64,000 nucleotides of DNA from assembly GCF_024171765.1 (NCBI RefSeq), contig NZ_JAMTCI010000001.1:1804557-1868556 (forward strand). Reading direction: 5' to 3'. The notes under the pieces were generated by a model. That model was not told the DNA's origin. It did no database searches and saw only the letters and a program-made list of their open reading frames with translations. A program made the position numbers and the translations under genes. Source of the stretch: Williamsia deligens. Its GTDB lineage: Bacteria; Actinomycetota; Actinomycetes; Mycobacteriales; Mycobacteriaceae. Positions 41,537 through 50,767 of this stretch are shown piece by piece. Within the stretch, counting starts at the first letter, position 1. Each line of letters begins with the position of its first letter.

Positions 41537-42343
41537 GTGGACCCGATCCTGTCGTCGGCGGTCGAGGAGATCCTGCGGCGTCACCCCGACGATGAGCGTG
41601 CGCGGCGGGCCCATCGCGTCCTCGACGGTCCGCTGCGGGTCGCGGTGCGCGGACGGCCCGGCACGGGTCGCGACACCCTCGCCCGGGCGCTGCGCGACCA
41701 GCTCGCCGTGGCGCCGATCGTCCCCGGCGACGACCTCGAGGACGCTGACGTCTGGTGCCACGCGCTGGTGGGGTGGCCGCGGTCGGAGGACCTCGACGAG
41801 CTGCGGCGGCTCCCTCTCGACCGCACGGTGGTGGTCCTCGCGAAGGCGGACACGCTCGGCGGGTGGGACGAGGCGATCGAGCGCGCCCAGGAGTGCGCGG
41901 CCCGGATCGGCATGCCGGTCACGCCGGTGATGAGCCTGTTGGCCTGTGTGGACCTGTCCGACGACGAGGTCGCGTTCCTGCACGAGATGGTCGCCACCGG
42001 CGAGACGGTGCCGTCGATGGCGGCGACGTTCGTGGTCGGCGAGTCCGACGAGCGGATGATGCGTACCCGACTGCTGCGCCGCCTCGACCAGTACGGGCTG
42101 CTCACGGCGTGCGACGAGATCGCCGACGCGCTCGCGGTGGGACGTCGGTGTGCGACGGCGCAGCTCAACGCACTGCTGGCCCGTGAGAGCGGTGTCGCAG
42201 CACTCCGGCCGGTGCTCGAGGACATGTGGCCGACGGTCGTCGTCCACCGTCGCGAGGTCGTCGCCGGCCTGCTCGACCGGATCGCCGCGAGCGGGGTCGA
42301 GCGCGACGCGATCGAGGCGACGCTCGCGGGGGTGCGCGGGTGA
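41537..42343 (+). CDS. Degenerate P-loop GTPase-like protein, Rv0209-like (first of a pair)
   Basis: 268 residues, soluble. A P-loop is recognisable at residues 39-47, GRPGTGRDT, but the essential Walker lysine is arginine followed by aspartate. The base-recognition motif is kept in VVLAKADTLGGWDE (xKxD at 102-105), so the fold is a G domain. The C-terminal half is helical (LRRLDQYGLLTACDEIADALA). Position between trmB and pckG matches the M. tuberculosis Rv0209/Rv0210 pair. GTG 41537 is chosen because GGGGAG precedes it closely; GTG 41519 is an alternative. Its stop overlaps the next start (GTGA), so the two proteins are probably made in equal amounts and interact. The function is unknown. 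Confidence 0.75.
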   Translation: MDPILSSAVEEILRRHPDDERARRAHRVLDGPLRVAVRGRPGTGRDTLARALRDQLAVAPIVPGDDLEDADVWCHALVGWPRSEDLDELRRLPLDRTVVVLAKADTLGGWDEAIERAQECAARIGMPVTPVMSLLACVDLSDDEVAFLHEMVATGETVPSMAATFVVGESDERMMRTRLLRRLDQYGLLTACDEIADALAVGRRCATAQLNALLARESGVAALRPVLEDMWPTVVVHRREVVAGLLDRIAASGVERDAIEATLAGVRG

Positions 42344-43680
42344 GCTCCGTGGTGATCACCGGGGTGCCCCGGTCCGGGGCCGCGACTCTCGCCGACGCTC
42401 TGGCGGAGGTCGACTCCCGGCTGAGCGTCGCGGTCGCGCGCCCCGACGCCGTGGGGGCGTCCGGCGCGGTCGTCGGGCTGCTCGTGGTCGAACCGTCCTC
42501 GATGTGCGGTGCCGACGACAGGGCCGCGCTGCACGCGCTGCGGGATGCGGTCGGGCATGTCGCCGTCGTCGTGACCAAGGTCGACGCGTTCTGGGACTGG
42601 CCCACGGTCGCCCGGTCGTCCCGGGCCGCGCTGGACCCCTACGAGGAACTGCCGGTGTTCGCCGTGTCCGCTGCGGCCGCCCTCGCCGGTGCCGTCGACG
42701 AGTCGGGGGTGGACGCACTCGCCGGGTGGATCCGCGAGCGGCTCATCGACGGTCGGGTCGTCCCGCGGCCGGCGGTCGACGACAGCCCCGGGCGGACGCG
42801 GGCCGACGAGCTCGCGGCGCTGCGTGCCCGGCGTGCCCGGGTGGTGCGGGGGCGTGACCGCGGCCGGACCGATCGTCTCGCCGCCGTGCGTGGCGGGCTC
42901 GGTCGGATCCGGACGTCGGCGTCGGCCGAGACCGTCGCGGGGTTGCGGGACGTCGTCGAGGAGTCCGACGCGGTGGTCGCCCACCTGCGCGGTGGCGGTG
43001 TCGCGGCGCACCGACGGTGGCTGCACGAACGGGTCGCGCACCTGCAGACGCAGGTGCTGGCCGGGGTCGACGACGAGCTGGACCGTCTGCGGGCCGCGGT
43101 GCTGTTGGGCGTCGAGCCCTTCCGGCCGGAACCGCCGGCTCCCGCGTCACCGATCGTGGTCCGGGACCCGCCGCCCGTCGGCGCCCCCACCGAAGAGATC
43201 GTCGGTGTCCTGCTGGGTGCCGCGTCCGGTTTCGCGGTCGCCCGGTTCCTGGTGGAGCCGTTCACCGAGGTGGAGGTCGTGCACCAGATCAGCACCCCGC
43301 TCGCGCTGGTCGTCGGAGCCGTCATCGGTCTCGTCATCACCACGGTGCGCCGGCGGGCGGCGACGCGTGCACGGGTGCGCTCGGCGACGAACGCCGCGCT
43401 CGCCGAGGCGCGGTCGGTGATCGACCAGGACGTGGCGGTCCGTCTCGCCGACGCCGAGTCGCTGATCAGCGGCCGGGTGGTGCGTCACGCCGAGCGGCGG
43501 GCCGTGGAGGCCGCCCGGGAGGTGTCCGCGCTGGACGAGCGCATCCGGGCGCTGGGCGGGGCACGGGATCCCGGCGGCACCCGGGGAACCGATCGCCGCC
43601 CCGCTGCGTCCAATGCACGGGAGGCCCCCGCCCCGGGAGTCCCTGAGCCCGCCGGACCCCGACGATCGGAGACGACCTGA
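42340..43680 (+). CDS. Degenerate P-loop GTPase-like protein with transmembrane hairpin (second of a pair)
   Basis: 446 residues. It begins VVITGVPRSGAATLADAL, a P-loop-like turn (residues 8-16) with Ala-Ala in place of Gly-Lys, and keeps VVVTKVDAF (TKxD at 79-82). After an arginine-rich helical region (about 150-260) comes a hydrophobic hairpin (about 286-306 and 319-336), then a helical, possibly coiled-coil, tail. G domain, long helices and a membrane hairpin resemble bacterial dynamin-like proteins (IniA/IniC or DynA types), but the nucleotide site appears unable to bind phosphate in the normal way. GTG 42340 overlaps the first member, and its stop overlaps the next gene by 1 nt. Confidence 0.75.
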   Translation: MSSVVITGVPRSGAATLADALAEVDSRLSVAVARPDAVGASGAVVGLLVVEPSSMCGADDRAALHALRDAVGHVAVVVTKVDAFWDWPTVARSSRAALDPYEELPVFAVSAAAALAGAVDESGVDALAGWIRERLIDGRVVPRPAVDDSPGRTRADELAALRARRARVVRGRDRGRTDRLAAVRGGLGRIRTSASAETVAGLRDVVEESDAVVAHLRGGGVAAHRRWLHERVAHLQTQVLAGVDDELDRLRAAVLLGVEPFRPEPPAPASPIVVRDPPPVGAPTEEIVGVLLGAASGFAVARFLVEPFTEVEVVHQISTPLALVVGAVIGLVITTVRRRAATRARVRSATNAALAEARSVIDQDVAVRLADAESLISGRVVRHAERRAVEAAREVSALDERIRALGGARDPGGTRGTDRRPAASNAREAPAPGVPEPAGPRRSETT

Positions 43681-44063
43681 TGGACGTCCACACCCACCTC
43701 GACGGTCTGTCCGACCCCGACGACCACGACGGTCCCCTCGCGGGTGTCGACGGCCTCGACGAGCCGCATTTCGCCGCGGCCGCGCACGTCAGCCCGGCGC
43801 ACGACGCCCACGATCACCTGTGGATCGCGGAGGGGGACCGGATCTGGGACCTGGGTCCGGCCGAGACCGACACCGACGCCGACGGCGTCGCGGACTCCCT
43901 GACCCGCGTCGGACCGGACGGCATGACCGTCTACACCGACACCGACCACGACGGCCGGGTGGACGCGATCACGGAGGTCCGTGGCGACGGTGAGGTCGAG
44001 ACGCATCGTCTCGACGACCGCACCGGCGAATGGGTCCGCACCGACGTCGGTCGCCTGCGCTGA
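43680..44063 (+). CDS. Small Asp/His-rich protein with two calcium-loop motifs (DUF6802-like)
   Basis: 127 residues, strongly acidic (pI clearly low), no signal peptide or membrane segment. The first 50 residues are rich in Asp and His. Two loops have the EF-hand-like spacing D-x-D-x-D-G-x-x-D: D64/D66/D68/D72 (DTDADGVAD) and D87/D89/D91/D95 (DTDHDGRVD), each followed by a hydrophobic strand. This looks like the actinobacterial DUF6802 type. The ATG overlaps the preceding stop (TGATG), so it is co-translated with the two GTPase-like proteins. It could be a metal-dependent partner of that complex. No function is known. Confidence 0.75.
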   Translation: MDVHTHLDGLSDPDDHDGPLAGVDGLDEPHFAAAAHVSPAHDAHDHLWIAEGDRIWDLGPAETDTDADGVADSLTRVGPDGMTVYTDTDHDGRVDAITEVRGDGEVETHRLDDRTGEWVRTDVGRLR

Positions 44064-44243
44064 GGACAGCCCACGAGGACCCGCTGACGACGACCCGCTG
44101 GTCCCGACCGTGCGATCGGTCACCCAGGTAGAACACGTGGTCGGTCGCCCGGTAACCTGGACAAACCGACACTGCGGCGTGTCGGGGCGACATCTGCCGA
44201 CCCGTCGACGCCGTCCGTGCCCGACGGCCACCAGGAGAGACGA

Positions 44244-46067
44244 ATGACCTCGGCGACCATTCCCGGACTCGATCCCGACAGTGCTCCCACGAAGCACGCC
44301 GAACTCCTGCGCTGGGTGGCCGACGTCGCCGAGCTGACCCAGCCCGATCGCGTCGTCTGGTCCGACGGCAGCGACGAGGAGTGGGATCGCCTCACCGCCG
44401 ATCTGCAGGCCGCGGGCACCATCACGAAGTTGAACGAGGAGAAGAAGCCGAACTCCTTCCTCGCCCACTCCGATCCCGCCGACGTCGCGCGCGTCGAGTC
44501 GCGGACGTTCATCTGTTCGCACCGCGAGGAGGACGCCGGCCCCACGAACAACTGGGTCGATCCCACCGAGATGCGCGAGACGATGACCGAGCTCTACCGC
44601 GGGTGCATGCGCGGCCGCACGATGTTCGTCATCCCGTTCTGCATGGGCCCGCTGGGTGCCGAGGACCCGAAGCTGGGCGTCGAGATCACCGACTCCGAGT
44701 ACGTCGTCCTGTCGATGCGGGTGATGACCCGCGTCGGGCCGAAGGTCGTCGAGGCGCTCGGGGAGGACCGCTTCTTCGTCAAGGCGCTGCACTCGCTGGG
44801 CGCACCGCTGGAGGAGGGCCAGGCCGACGTGCCGTGGCCCTGCAACTCCACGAAATACATCACGCACTTCCCCGAGGAGCGCGAGATCTGGTCCTTCGGA
44901 TCCGGCTACGGCGGCAACGCCCTTCTGGGCAAGAAGTGCTACTCGCTGCGCATCGCGTCGGCCATGGCCCACGACGAGGGCTGGCTCGCCGAGCACATGC
45001 TGATCCTCAAGCTGATCAGCCCCGAGGACAAGGCGTACTACATCGCCGCGGCCTTCCCGAGCGCCTGCGGCAAGACCAACCTGGCGATGATCCAGCCGAC
45101 CGTCCCCGGATGGCGTGCCGAGACCCTCGGCGACGACATCGCCTGGATGCGGTTCGGTGAGGACGGTCGCCTGTACGCCGTGAACCCGGAGTTCGGGTTC
45201 TTCGGCGTCGCGCCCGGCACCAACTGGTCGTCGAACCCGAACGCCATGAAGACCGTCGAGGCCGGCAACACGATCTACACGAACGTGGCCAAGACCGACG
45301 ACGGCGACGTGTGGTGGGAGGGGCTCGAGGGCGAGCACGACCACCTCATCGACTGGCGCGGACAGGATTGGACGCCCGACTCCGACGGCCCTGCGGCGCA
45401 CCCGAACTCGCGGTACTGCACGCCGATGAGCCAGTGCCCGATCATGGCGCCCGAGTGGGACGACCCCCAGGGTGTCCCGATCTCGGCCATCCTGTTCGGC
45501 GGTCGTCGCAAGACCACGGTCCCGCTGGTCACCGAGGCGCGCGACTGGCAGCACGGCGTGTTCATGGGCGCCACCGTCGGCTCCGAGCAGACCGCCGCCG
45601 CCGAGGGCAAGGTCGGCACCGTCCGCCGCGATCCGATGGCCATGCTGCCGTTCCTCGGCTACAACGTCGGCGACTACCTGCAGCACTGGATCGACCTCGG
45701 CAAGAACGCCGACGAGTCGAAGCTGCCGAAGGTGTTCTACGTCAACTGGTTCCGTCGCGGTGACGACAAGCGCTTCCTGTGGCCGGGATTCGGCGAGAAC
45801 AGCCGGGTGCTCAAGTGGATCGTGGAGCGGATCGAGGGCACCGCGTCCGGCGTGGAGACGCCGATCGGCGTCGTCGCGAGCCCGGAGGCGCTCGACCTCG
45901 ACGGGCTCGACGTCGACGTCGACGACGTGGCCGAGTCGCTGTCGGTGAACGTCGACGAGTGGCGCGAGGAGATCCCCTCCATCGAGGAGTGGTTCTCGTT
46001 CGTCGGGGACAAGCTGCCCAGCGGCATCGCCGACGAGTTCGCGGCACTCAAGCAGCGCCTGGGCTGA
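44244..46067 (+). CDS. pckG: Phosphoenolpyruvate carboxykinase (GTP)
   Basis: 607 residues, the usual GTP-type length. The nucleotide P-loop is [15 protein letters not shown] with the reactive cysteine, preceded by the substrate region; [27 protein letters not shown] holds the kinase-2/metal segment, and [15 protein letters not shown] and FYVNWFRRG are also characteristic. It converts oxaloacetate plus GTP to PEP and CO2, the gluconeogenic entry from fatty acids, which fits a lipid-degrading organism. AGGAGAG lies 5 nt before ATG 44244. The 180-bp upstream gap holds its promoter, not clearly identified. The position matches M. tuberculosis Rv0211. Confidence 0.97.
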   Translation: MTSATIPGLDPDSAPTKHAELLRWVADVAELTQPDRVVWSDGSDEEWDRLTADLQAAGTITKLNEEKKPNSFLAHSDPADVARVESRTFICSHREEDAGPTNNWVDPTEMRETMTELYRGCMRGRTMFVIPFCMGPLGAEDPKLGVEITDSEYVVLSMRVMTRVGPKVVEALGEDRFFVKALHSLGAPLEEGQADVPWPCNSTKYITHFPEEREIWSFGSGYGGNALLGKKCYSLRIASAMAHDEGWLAEHMLILKLISPEDKAYYIAAAFPSACGKTNLAMIQPTVPGWRAETLGDDIAWMRFGEDGRLYAVNPEFGFFGVAPGTNWSSNPNAMKTVEAGNTIYTNVAKTDDGDVWWEGLEGEHDHLIDWRGQDWTPDSDGPAAHPNSRYCTPMSQCPIMAPEWDDPQGVPISAILFGGRRKTTVPLVTEARDWQHGVFMGATVGSEQTAAAEGKVGTVRRDPMAMLPFLGYNVGDYLQHWIDLGKNADESKLPKVFYVNWFRRGDDKRFLWPGFGENSRVLKWIVERIEGTASGVETPIGVVASPEALDLDGLDVDVDDVAESLSVNVDEWREEIPSIEEWFSFVGDKLPSGIADEFAALKQRLG

Positions 46068-46137
46068 CCCGACCGACGTCCCGTGTCGCGGGGCGGTATC
46101 GGGCATGTCTCGTTTGCGACCGTTCACGACGCATCAT

Positions 46138-46160
46138 GGATGCTGCATTCGGTAGCATCC
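46138..46160. promoter_or_regulatory. Inverted repeat overlapping the phytase-type esterase promoter
   Basis: GGATGCT and AGCATCC are perfect 7-bp arms separated by 9 nt. The right arm overlaps a TAGCAT -10 box (46153-46158) that ends 7 nt before ATG 46166, so the gene is predicted to be leaderless and a protein bound here would block it. Confidence 0.5.
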
Positions 46161-46165
46161 GGTCC

Positions 46166-47257
46166 ATGAGGCTGCGCCGTGTCGGCACCCCCCTGTTCCG
46201 CGTCGGATCGCTGGTCACAGCGCTCGTCGCCTCGGTCTCGGTGGGTGCGGGCGTGGTGCACGCGGCGCCGCCCGCGCCGGCCGGATTGCCGGCTCGGTAC
46301 ATCTCGACGCTGACCGTCCCCGACAACTTCGTCCCCGCGCCGTTCCGCTGGGGCGGCATCTCGGGTCTCGACGCCGTCGGTGGCGGCAACTACGTCGGTG
46401 TCAGCGACGACCCGGGGCGGTTCGGTCCGGCCCGGTACTTCCAGTTCCGGCTGCCGATCGCCGGCAACGGGATGTTCACCGGGCCCACCCCGATCCTGAC
46501 CGGTGGCGGCACCGTCCTCGGGCCCCGCAACATCCCTCTGCTGCCCGGCCAGATGGACATGGAGGGCATCCGCAGGCTCGGCGGGAACTACGTCGTCAGC
46601 AGCGAAGGTGCTCGTCCCTGGATCCGGGTGGTCACCCCGCTCGGGCTCTACGTCCGCGACCTCCGGATCCCGTCGGCGTACATCCCCGGGCCGAACCGGG
46701 GCATGGGCGTCAACGACGGCTTCGAGGGGCTCGCGGTGATCCCGGGCGGCACCGTCGCCGCGATGACCGAGCGGTCTCTGGCCCAGGACGGGGGTGACCC
46801 GACCCTCGCCGCCGGCACCCGGTCCCGTCTGGCCGTGTTCGGTCCCAAGGGGACGAGCGAGTACGTCTACCGCACCGATCCGCTCGCGAAGGGTGCGAGC
46901 AGCCGGGCCAGCAAGGGTGTCTCGGAGATCCTCGCCGTGAACGGCACCGACTTCTATGTGCTGGAGCGTGGGTACGACCCGGCGACCAACCGCAACGACA
47001 TCAAGGTGTTCCTCGCGACCACGCGCGGTGCGACACAGGTGGGCGGCCGCTTCAAGCTCTCCGGGTCGGAGACGGTGATGCCCAAGCGCCTCGTCTACGA
47101 CTTCGGGATGCTGCCCCTGCTGCGCCCGGACAACGTGGAGGGCATGGCCTGGGGGCCGCGACTGGCCGACGGGCGGCGGTCGCTCGTCCTCGTCAGCGAC
47201 GACAACTTCGCCACGCCGGGCCAGAAGACGAAGTTCCACGTCCTCGCGCTGAACTGA
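46166..47257 (+). CDS. Secreted esterase-like phytase family protein
   Basis: 363 residues. A Sec signal peptide (RRVGTPLFRVGSLVTALVAS ... VVHA) precedes a beta-propeller type sequence: GGISGLDAVGGGNYVGVSDD, then DMEGIRRLGGNYVVSSEGARP, GMGVNDGFEGLAVIPGGTVAAMTE and DNVEGMAWGPRLADGRRSLVLVSDDNF, which are the repeated D-x-E-G/SDDN blades of the PF13449 esterase-like phytase family. It acts outside the membrane or in the wall. Some members hydrolyse phosphate esters, but for most the substrate is unknown. The start is ATG 46166, 7 nt after a TAGCAT -10 box. It appears monocistronic. Confidence 0.85.
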   Translation: MRLRRVGTPLFRVGSLVTALVASVSVGAGVVHAAPPAPAGLPARYISTLTVPDNFVPAPFRWGGISGLDAVGGGNYVGVSDDPGRFGPARYFQFRLPIAGNGMFTGPTPILTGGGTVLGPRNIPLLPGQMDMEGIRRLGGNYVVSSEGARPWIRVVTPLGLYVRDLRIPSAYIPGPNRGMGVNDGFEGLAVIPGGTVAAMTERSLAQDGGDPTLAAGTRSRLAVFGPKGTSEYVYRTDPLAKGASSRASKGVSEILAVNGTDFYVLERGYDPATNRNDIKVFLATTRGATQVGGRFKLSGSETVMPKRLVYDFGMLPLLRPDNVEGMAWGPRLADGRRSLVLVSDDNFATPGQKTKFHVLALN

Positions 47258-47371
47258 GGCCGGCTCCGGCCGGACCAGGACCAGCTCAGGGGTCTTTCTC
47301 AGGGTGTGCCCGGATGCCGTGACTACGGTGTCGGGCGAAGATCTCCCCATGCCCTCAGAGAGCGAGTCCCG

Positions 47372-48151
47372 ATGAGCACCGACGACCGCGCCCGCAGCGC
47401 CACCGCCACCGTCGCGGCCCGCGCCGACGACGTCCGTAAGACCTACGGCGCCGGCGACACCACCGTCGAGGCGCTCAAGGGCGTCTCCCTGTCGTTCGCG
47501 ACCGGTGAGTTCACCGCGATCATGGGCCCGTCGGGGTCGGGCAAGTCGACGCTGATGCACTGTCTCGCCGGCCTCGACTCGGTGTCGAGCGGGTCGGTGA
47601 CGATCGGCGACACCGACCTGACGACCCTCGACGACAAGGCCATGACCCGACTCCGTCGCGACCGGATCGGGTTCGTCTTCCAGTCCTACAACCTGGTGCC
47701 GACCCTCACCGCGCGCGAGAACATCACGCTCCCGCTCGACATCGCCGGGCGCACGGCGGATGCGCAGTGGTTCGACACCGTCACCGAGCGGCTCGGCATC
47801 ACCGCGCGCCTCGACCACCGGCCGAGCGAGCTGTCCGGCGGTCAGCAGCAGCGTGTGGCGTGCGCGCGCGCCCTCGTCGGGCGGCCGTCGATCATCTTCG
47901 GTGACGAGCCGACCGGCAACCTCGACTCCCGGTCGTCGGCGGAGGTGATGGGCATCCTGCGGGCCGCGGTCGACGAGTTCGGTCAGACCGTCGTCATCGT
48001 CACCCACGATCCGCGGGCCGCGAGTTGGGCCGACCGCGTGGTGTTCCTCGCCGACGGACGGATCGTGGAGGAGCTGCGGTCGCCGTCGGCCGACGACGTC
48101 TACGCGTTCCTGCGCGACCTCGACGACCCGGCACGTCAGGCCAAGCCCTGA
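47372..48151 (+). CDS. MacB/LolD-type ABC transporter ATP-binding protein
   Basis: 259 residues. Walker A GPSGSGKST, Q-loop FVFQSYNLVPTLTARENI, signature ELSGGQQQRVACARAL, Walker B IIFGDEPTGNLDSRS, H-loop VIVTHDPRAA: all as in the MacB/LolD/FtsE class, which power mechanotransmission in FtsX-like permeases rather than ordinary transport. ATG 47372 is used; there is no strong ribosome site. Its stop overlaps the permease ATG (TGATG), so they form one exporter. It probably moves lipoproteins, peptides or envelope lipids. Confidence 0.94.
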   Translation: MSTDDRARSATATVAARADDVRKTYGAGDTTVEALKGVSLSFATGEFTAIMGPSGSGKSTLMHCLAGLDSVSSGSVTIGDTDLTTLDDKAMTRLRRDRIGFVFQSYNLVPTLTARENITLPLDIAGRTADAQWFDTVTERLGITARLDHRPSELSGGQQQRVACARALVGRPSIIFGDEPTGNLDSRSSAEVMGILRAAVDEFGQTVVIVTHDPRAASWADRVVFLADGRIVEELRSPSADDVYAFLRDLDDPARQAKP

Positions 48152-50697
48152 TGGCCGGTTCCGCGATGCGGCGGGTCTCCCTGCGGAACCTGGCCGCGCA
48201 CAAGGTGCGTCTCGTGCTCACGGTGCTGTCGGTGGTGCTCGGGACGTCGTTCGTCGCCGGGTCGATCATCTTCACCAGCACCATCTCGACCGCGTTCGAC
48301 AAGATCTTCGACGGCGTCGCGCTCGGCGTCGACGCCCGCGTCAGCCCGTCGCAGTCACAGGCCAACGGGTTGCCCGAGTCCGTCGTCGACACCCTGGAAC
48401 GGGACCAATCGCAACTCGGCATCGATCGCCTCGTCCCGCGGTACACGGCGCCGGTGACCATCGCCAAGGCCGACGGCACGGCACTGCAGTCCGGTGGCGC
48501 CCCGAGCATCGGGAGTGCGTTCCTGCCGTCCGCGCAGTCGTTGTCGCCGACGGAGAGCGTCGTCGAGCCGGGTGGGCGTGCCCCGCAGGGCACCGGGGAG
48601 ATCGCGCTGAACGCCTCGGCGGCGACGAAGGCCGGGCTGTCCGTCGGGTCGACCACCAAGCTCGTCGTCGGCCGTGGCTCGAGCGAACCGCTCTCCGTGA
48701 AGGTCGTCGGGATCCTCGACCTCCCGCAGGACACCGGCGGCTACGTCAACGTGCAGATGCAGCAGTCCGTGGCGCGCGACCTGTTCTCCGACGGGTCACC
48801 CGCCTACGTGGAGGCGTCCGCGGTGCCGGGTGTCTCGCCGACCGAACTGACACAACGCATCTCGCGGGTGGTCGGTGACGGCTACTCGGTGCAGACCGGG
48901 GATCAGGTCCGGCAGGAGGAGAAGGACCAGGTCAACAAGTTCCTCGACGTCTTCAACTACATCCTGCTCGGGTTCGCCGCGATCGGCCTCGTCGTCGGCA
49001 CCTTCATCATCTACAACACCTTCGCGATGATCATTGCGCAGCGGGTGCGGGAACTGGCCCTGCTGCGGGCGATCGGAGCGGCTCGGACGCAGATCACGCG
49101 CTCGGTCCTGCTCGAGGCGTTCGTGGTGGGTGTCGTCGGCGGGGCCGTGGGCCTCGCCATCGGCATCGGGCTGGCGGCGCTGCTCAAGGCGATCACGTCG
49201 GCGAACTCCGGACTGCCCACCGCGCCACTGGCCGTCACGCCGTCCGCGGTGATCGCCTGTATGGCCGTCGGGATCGTCGTGACGATGGTCAGCGCCTACG
49301 CGCCGGCTCGCCGTGCCGCGCAGGTGTCGCCGGTGGAGGCGATGCGGGAGAGCCAGACCGACGGCGCGTCGTCGCTGCGTCGCCGCACCCTGACCGGCGC
49401 GGTGCTCGCCGTGATCGGTGTGGTGCTGCTGGGGGTCGGGACGTCCGGTCAGGGCGCGAAGTTCGCCGTGACCGTGGGTGCCGGTGCGTTCGTCATGATC
49501 CTGGCGGTGGTGTTCGCGGCGCCGGCGCTGTCGCGGCCGTTCGTCGGCGCGCTCGGCCGGGTGCTGGGCCGTCCGTTCGGCAAAATCGGGATCCTGGCCC
49601 GCACCAACGCCGTTCGCAATCCCCGACGTACCGCGGCGACCGCGTTCGCGTTGACGCTCGGTCTGATCCTGGTCGCTGTCGTGGGGACGTTCGGGTCGAG
49701 CCTGAAGGGCTCCATCGACGACACCATCGACAAGAACCTCAGTGCCGATCTGGTGTTGGCGACATCGGACCAGGGGTCGCTGCCGACATCGGTGGTGTCC
49801 GCCGCCACGACGTCGCCGGACGTGGCGACCGCGGTGTCGTTCCGGATCGTCGCGGCGAAGGTCGACGGCGCCGGGGTCACCGGCGTCTCGCCTGCGGGCG
49901 ACCTGTCGAAGGTCGCGCCGTACACGATGCTCGACGGGGCGTCGCCGTCGATCCCGTCGGACGGGATCATCGTGTCGCAGAAGGTCAGTCAGGCGAAGGG
50001 GTGGAAGCGCGGCGACACCATCACCTTCACGGGATACGACGGCGCGGTGGTGCCCGTCCGCGTGACCGGCATCTTCGAGGACAACCAGGTGCTCGACCCG
50101 TGGCAGATGGGGTCGGGGGCATACGAGAAGCTCATCCCGGCCTCGTTCCGCGCCGACCGTCTCATCCTGGTGAAGGCCAAGGACGGTGTGTCCGTGGACA
50201 AGTTGCGCTCCGACCTGACCGCGGCGACCAAGGACTATCTCACCGTCCAGGTCGAGGACCGAGCCGAGTTCGCCGGGCAGGCGTCGTCGCAGATCGACCA
50301 GATGTTGGCCGTGCTCTACGCGATGCTGGGGCTCGCCCTGGTGATCGCGGTCCTGGGCATCATCAACACGCTGGCGCTGTCGGTGATCGAACGCAAGCGG
50401 GAGATCGGCATGCTGCGCGCGATCGGTATGGCGCGGGCGCAGGTGCGTCGGACCATCTACATCGAGTCGGTGCTCATCGCGATCTTCGGTGCGGTGCTGG
50501 GCGTGATCCTGGGCAGCGCGTTCGGTATCGCGGTGGTGCGGACGTTCAAGGACCTGGGCGTCACCCGGGCGGTGCTCCCGTACTCGCTGATCGGCATCAC
50601 GCTCGTCGCCGCTGCGGTCGTCGGGGTGGTCGCGGCGGCCTGGCCGGCCGTGCGCGCCGCCAGGACCAACCCGCTCGAGGCCATCGCGGACGTGTGA
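48151..50697 (+). CDS. FtsX-like (MacB-type) ABC permease
   Basis: 848 residues, two FtsX repeats. The N-terminal helix is AAHKVRLVLTVLSVVLGTSF, followed by a periplasmic domain of about 230 residues. The first three-helix FtsX core is around 265-430 (LLGFAAIGLVVGTFIIYNTF ... VREL-ALLRAIGAARTQI), then a second periplasmic domain and a second core near the end (AVLGIINTLALSVIERKREI ... MLRAIGMARAQVRRTIYIESV). It is the eight-to-ten-helix DUF214-type permease common in actinobacteria. It is co-translated with the preceding ATPase. A proline-rich MmpS-like protein follows 70 nt later and may be functionally connected. Confidence 0.94.
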   Translation: MAGSAMRRVSLRNLAAHKVRLVLTVLSVVLGTSFVAGSIIFTSTISTAFDKIFDGVALGVDARVSPSQSQANGLPESVVDTLERDQSQLGIDRLVPRYTAPVTIAKADGTALQSGGAPSIGSAFLPSAQSLSPTESVVEPGGRAPQGTGEIALNASAATKAGLSVGSTTKLVVGRGSSEPLSVKVVGILDLPQDTGGYVNVQMQQSVARDLFSDGSPAYVEASAVPGVSPTELTQRISRVVGDGYSVQTGDQVRQEEKDQVNKFLDVFNYILLGFAAIGLVVGTFIIYNTFAMIIAQRVRELALLRAIGAARTQITRSVLLEAFVVGVVGGAVGLAIGIGLAALLKAITSANSGLPTAPLAVTPSAVIACMAVGIVVTMVSAYAPARRAAQVSPVEAMRESQTDGASSLRRRTLTGAVLAVIGVVLLGVGTSGQGAKFAVTVGAGAFVMILAVVFAAPALSRPFVGALGRVLGRPFGKIGILARTNAVRNPRRTAATAFALTLGLILVAVVGTFGSSLKGSIDDTIDKNLSADLVLATSDQGSLPTSVVSAATTSPDVATAVSFRIVAAKVDGAGVTGVSPAGDLSKVAPYTMLDGASPSIPSDGIIVSQKVSQAKGWKRGDTITFTGYDGAVVPVRVTGIFEDNQVLDPWQMGSGAYEKLIPASFRADRLILVKAKDGVSVDKLRSDLTAATKDYLTVQVEDRAEFAGQASSQIDQMLAVLYAMLGLALVIAVLGIINTLALSVIERKREIGMLRAIGMARAQVRRTIYIESVLIAIFGAVLGVILGSAFGIAVVRTFKDLGVTRAVLPYSLIGITLVAAAVVGVVAAAWPAVRAARTNPLEAIADV

Positions 50698-50767
50698 CGC
50701 GGGGGTTCGGTGCACACTGGAGGCGCCTTGAGCGTCGAGGCGTTCCACCGTTGCAGGAGGCCGCCCG

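Noticed and set aside
44130..44157. CCAGGT ... ACCTGG inverted hexamers upstream of pckG, and a nearby TAGAACACGTGG half-match to the KstR core
   Set aside because: Arms are short and 25 bp apart in GC-rich DNA, and the KstR-like core lacks the second half-site; likely chance.
43485..46127. Long minus-strand frame opposite pckG and the Asp-rich protein gene
   Set aside because: Antisense artefact of a well-supported PEP carboxykinase gene.
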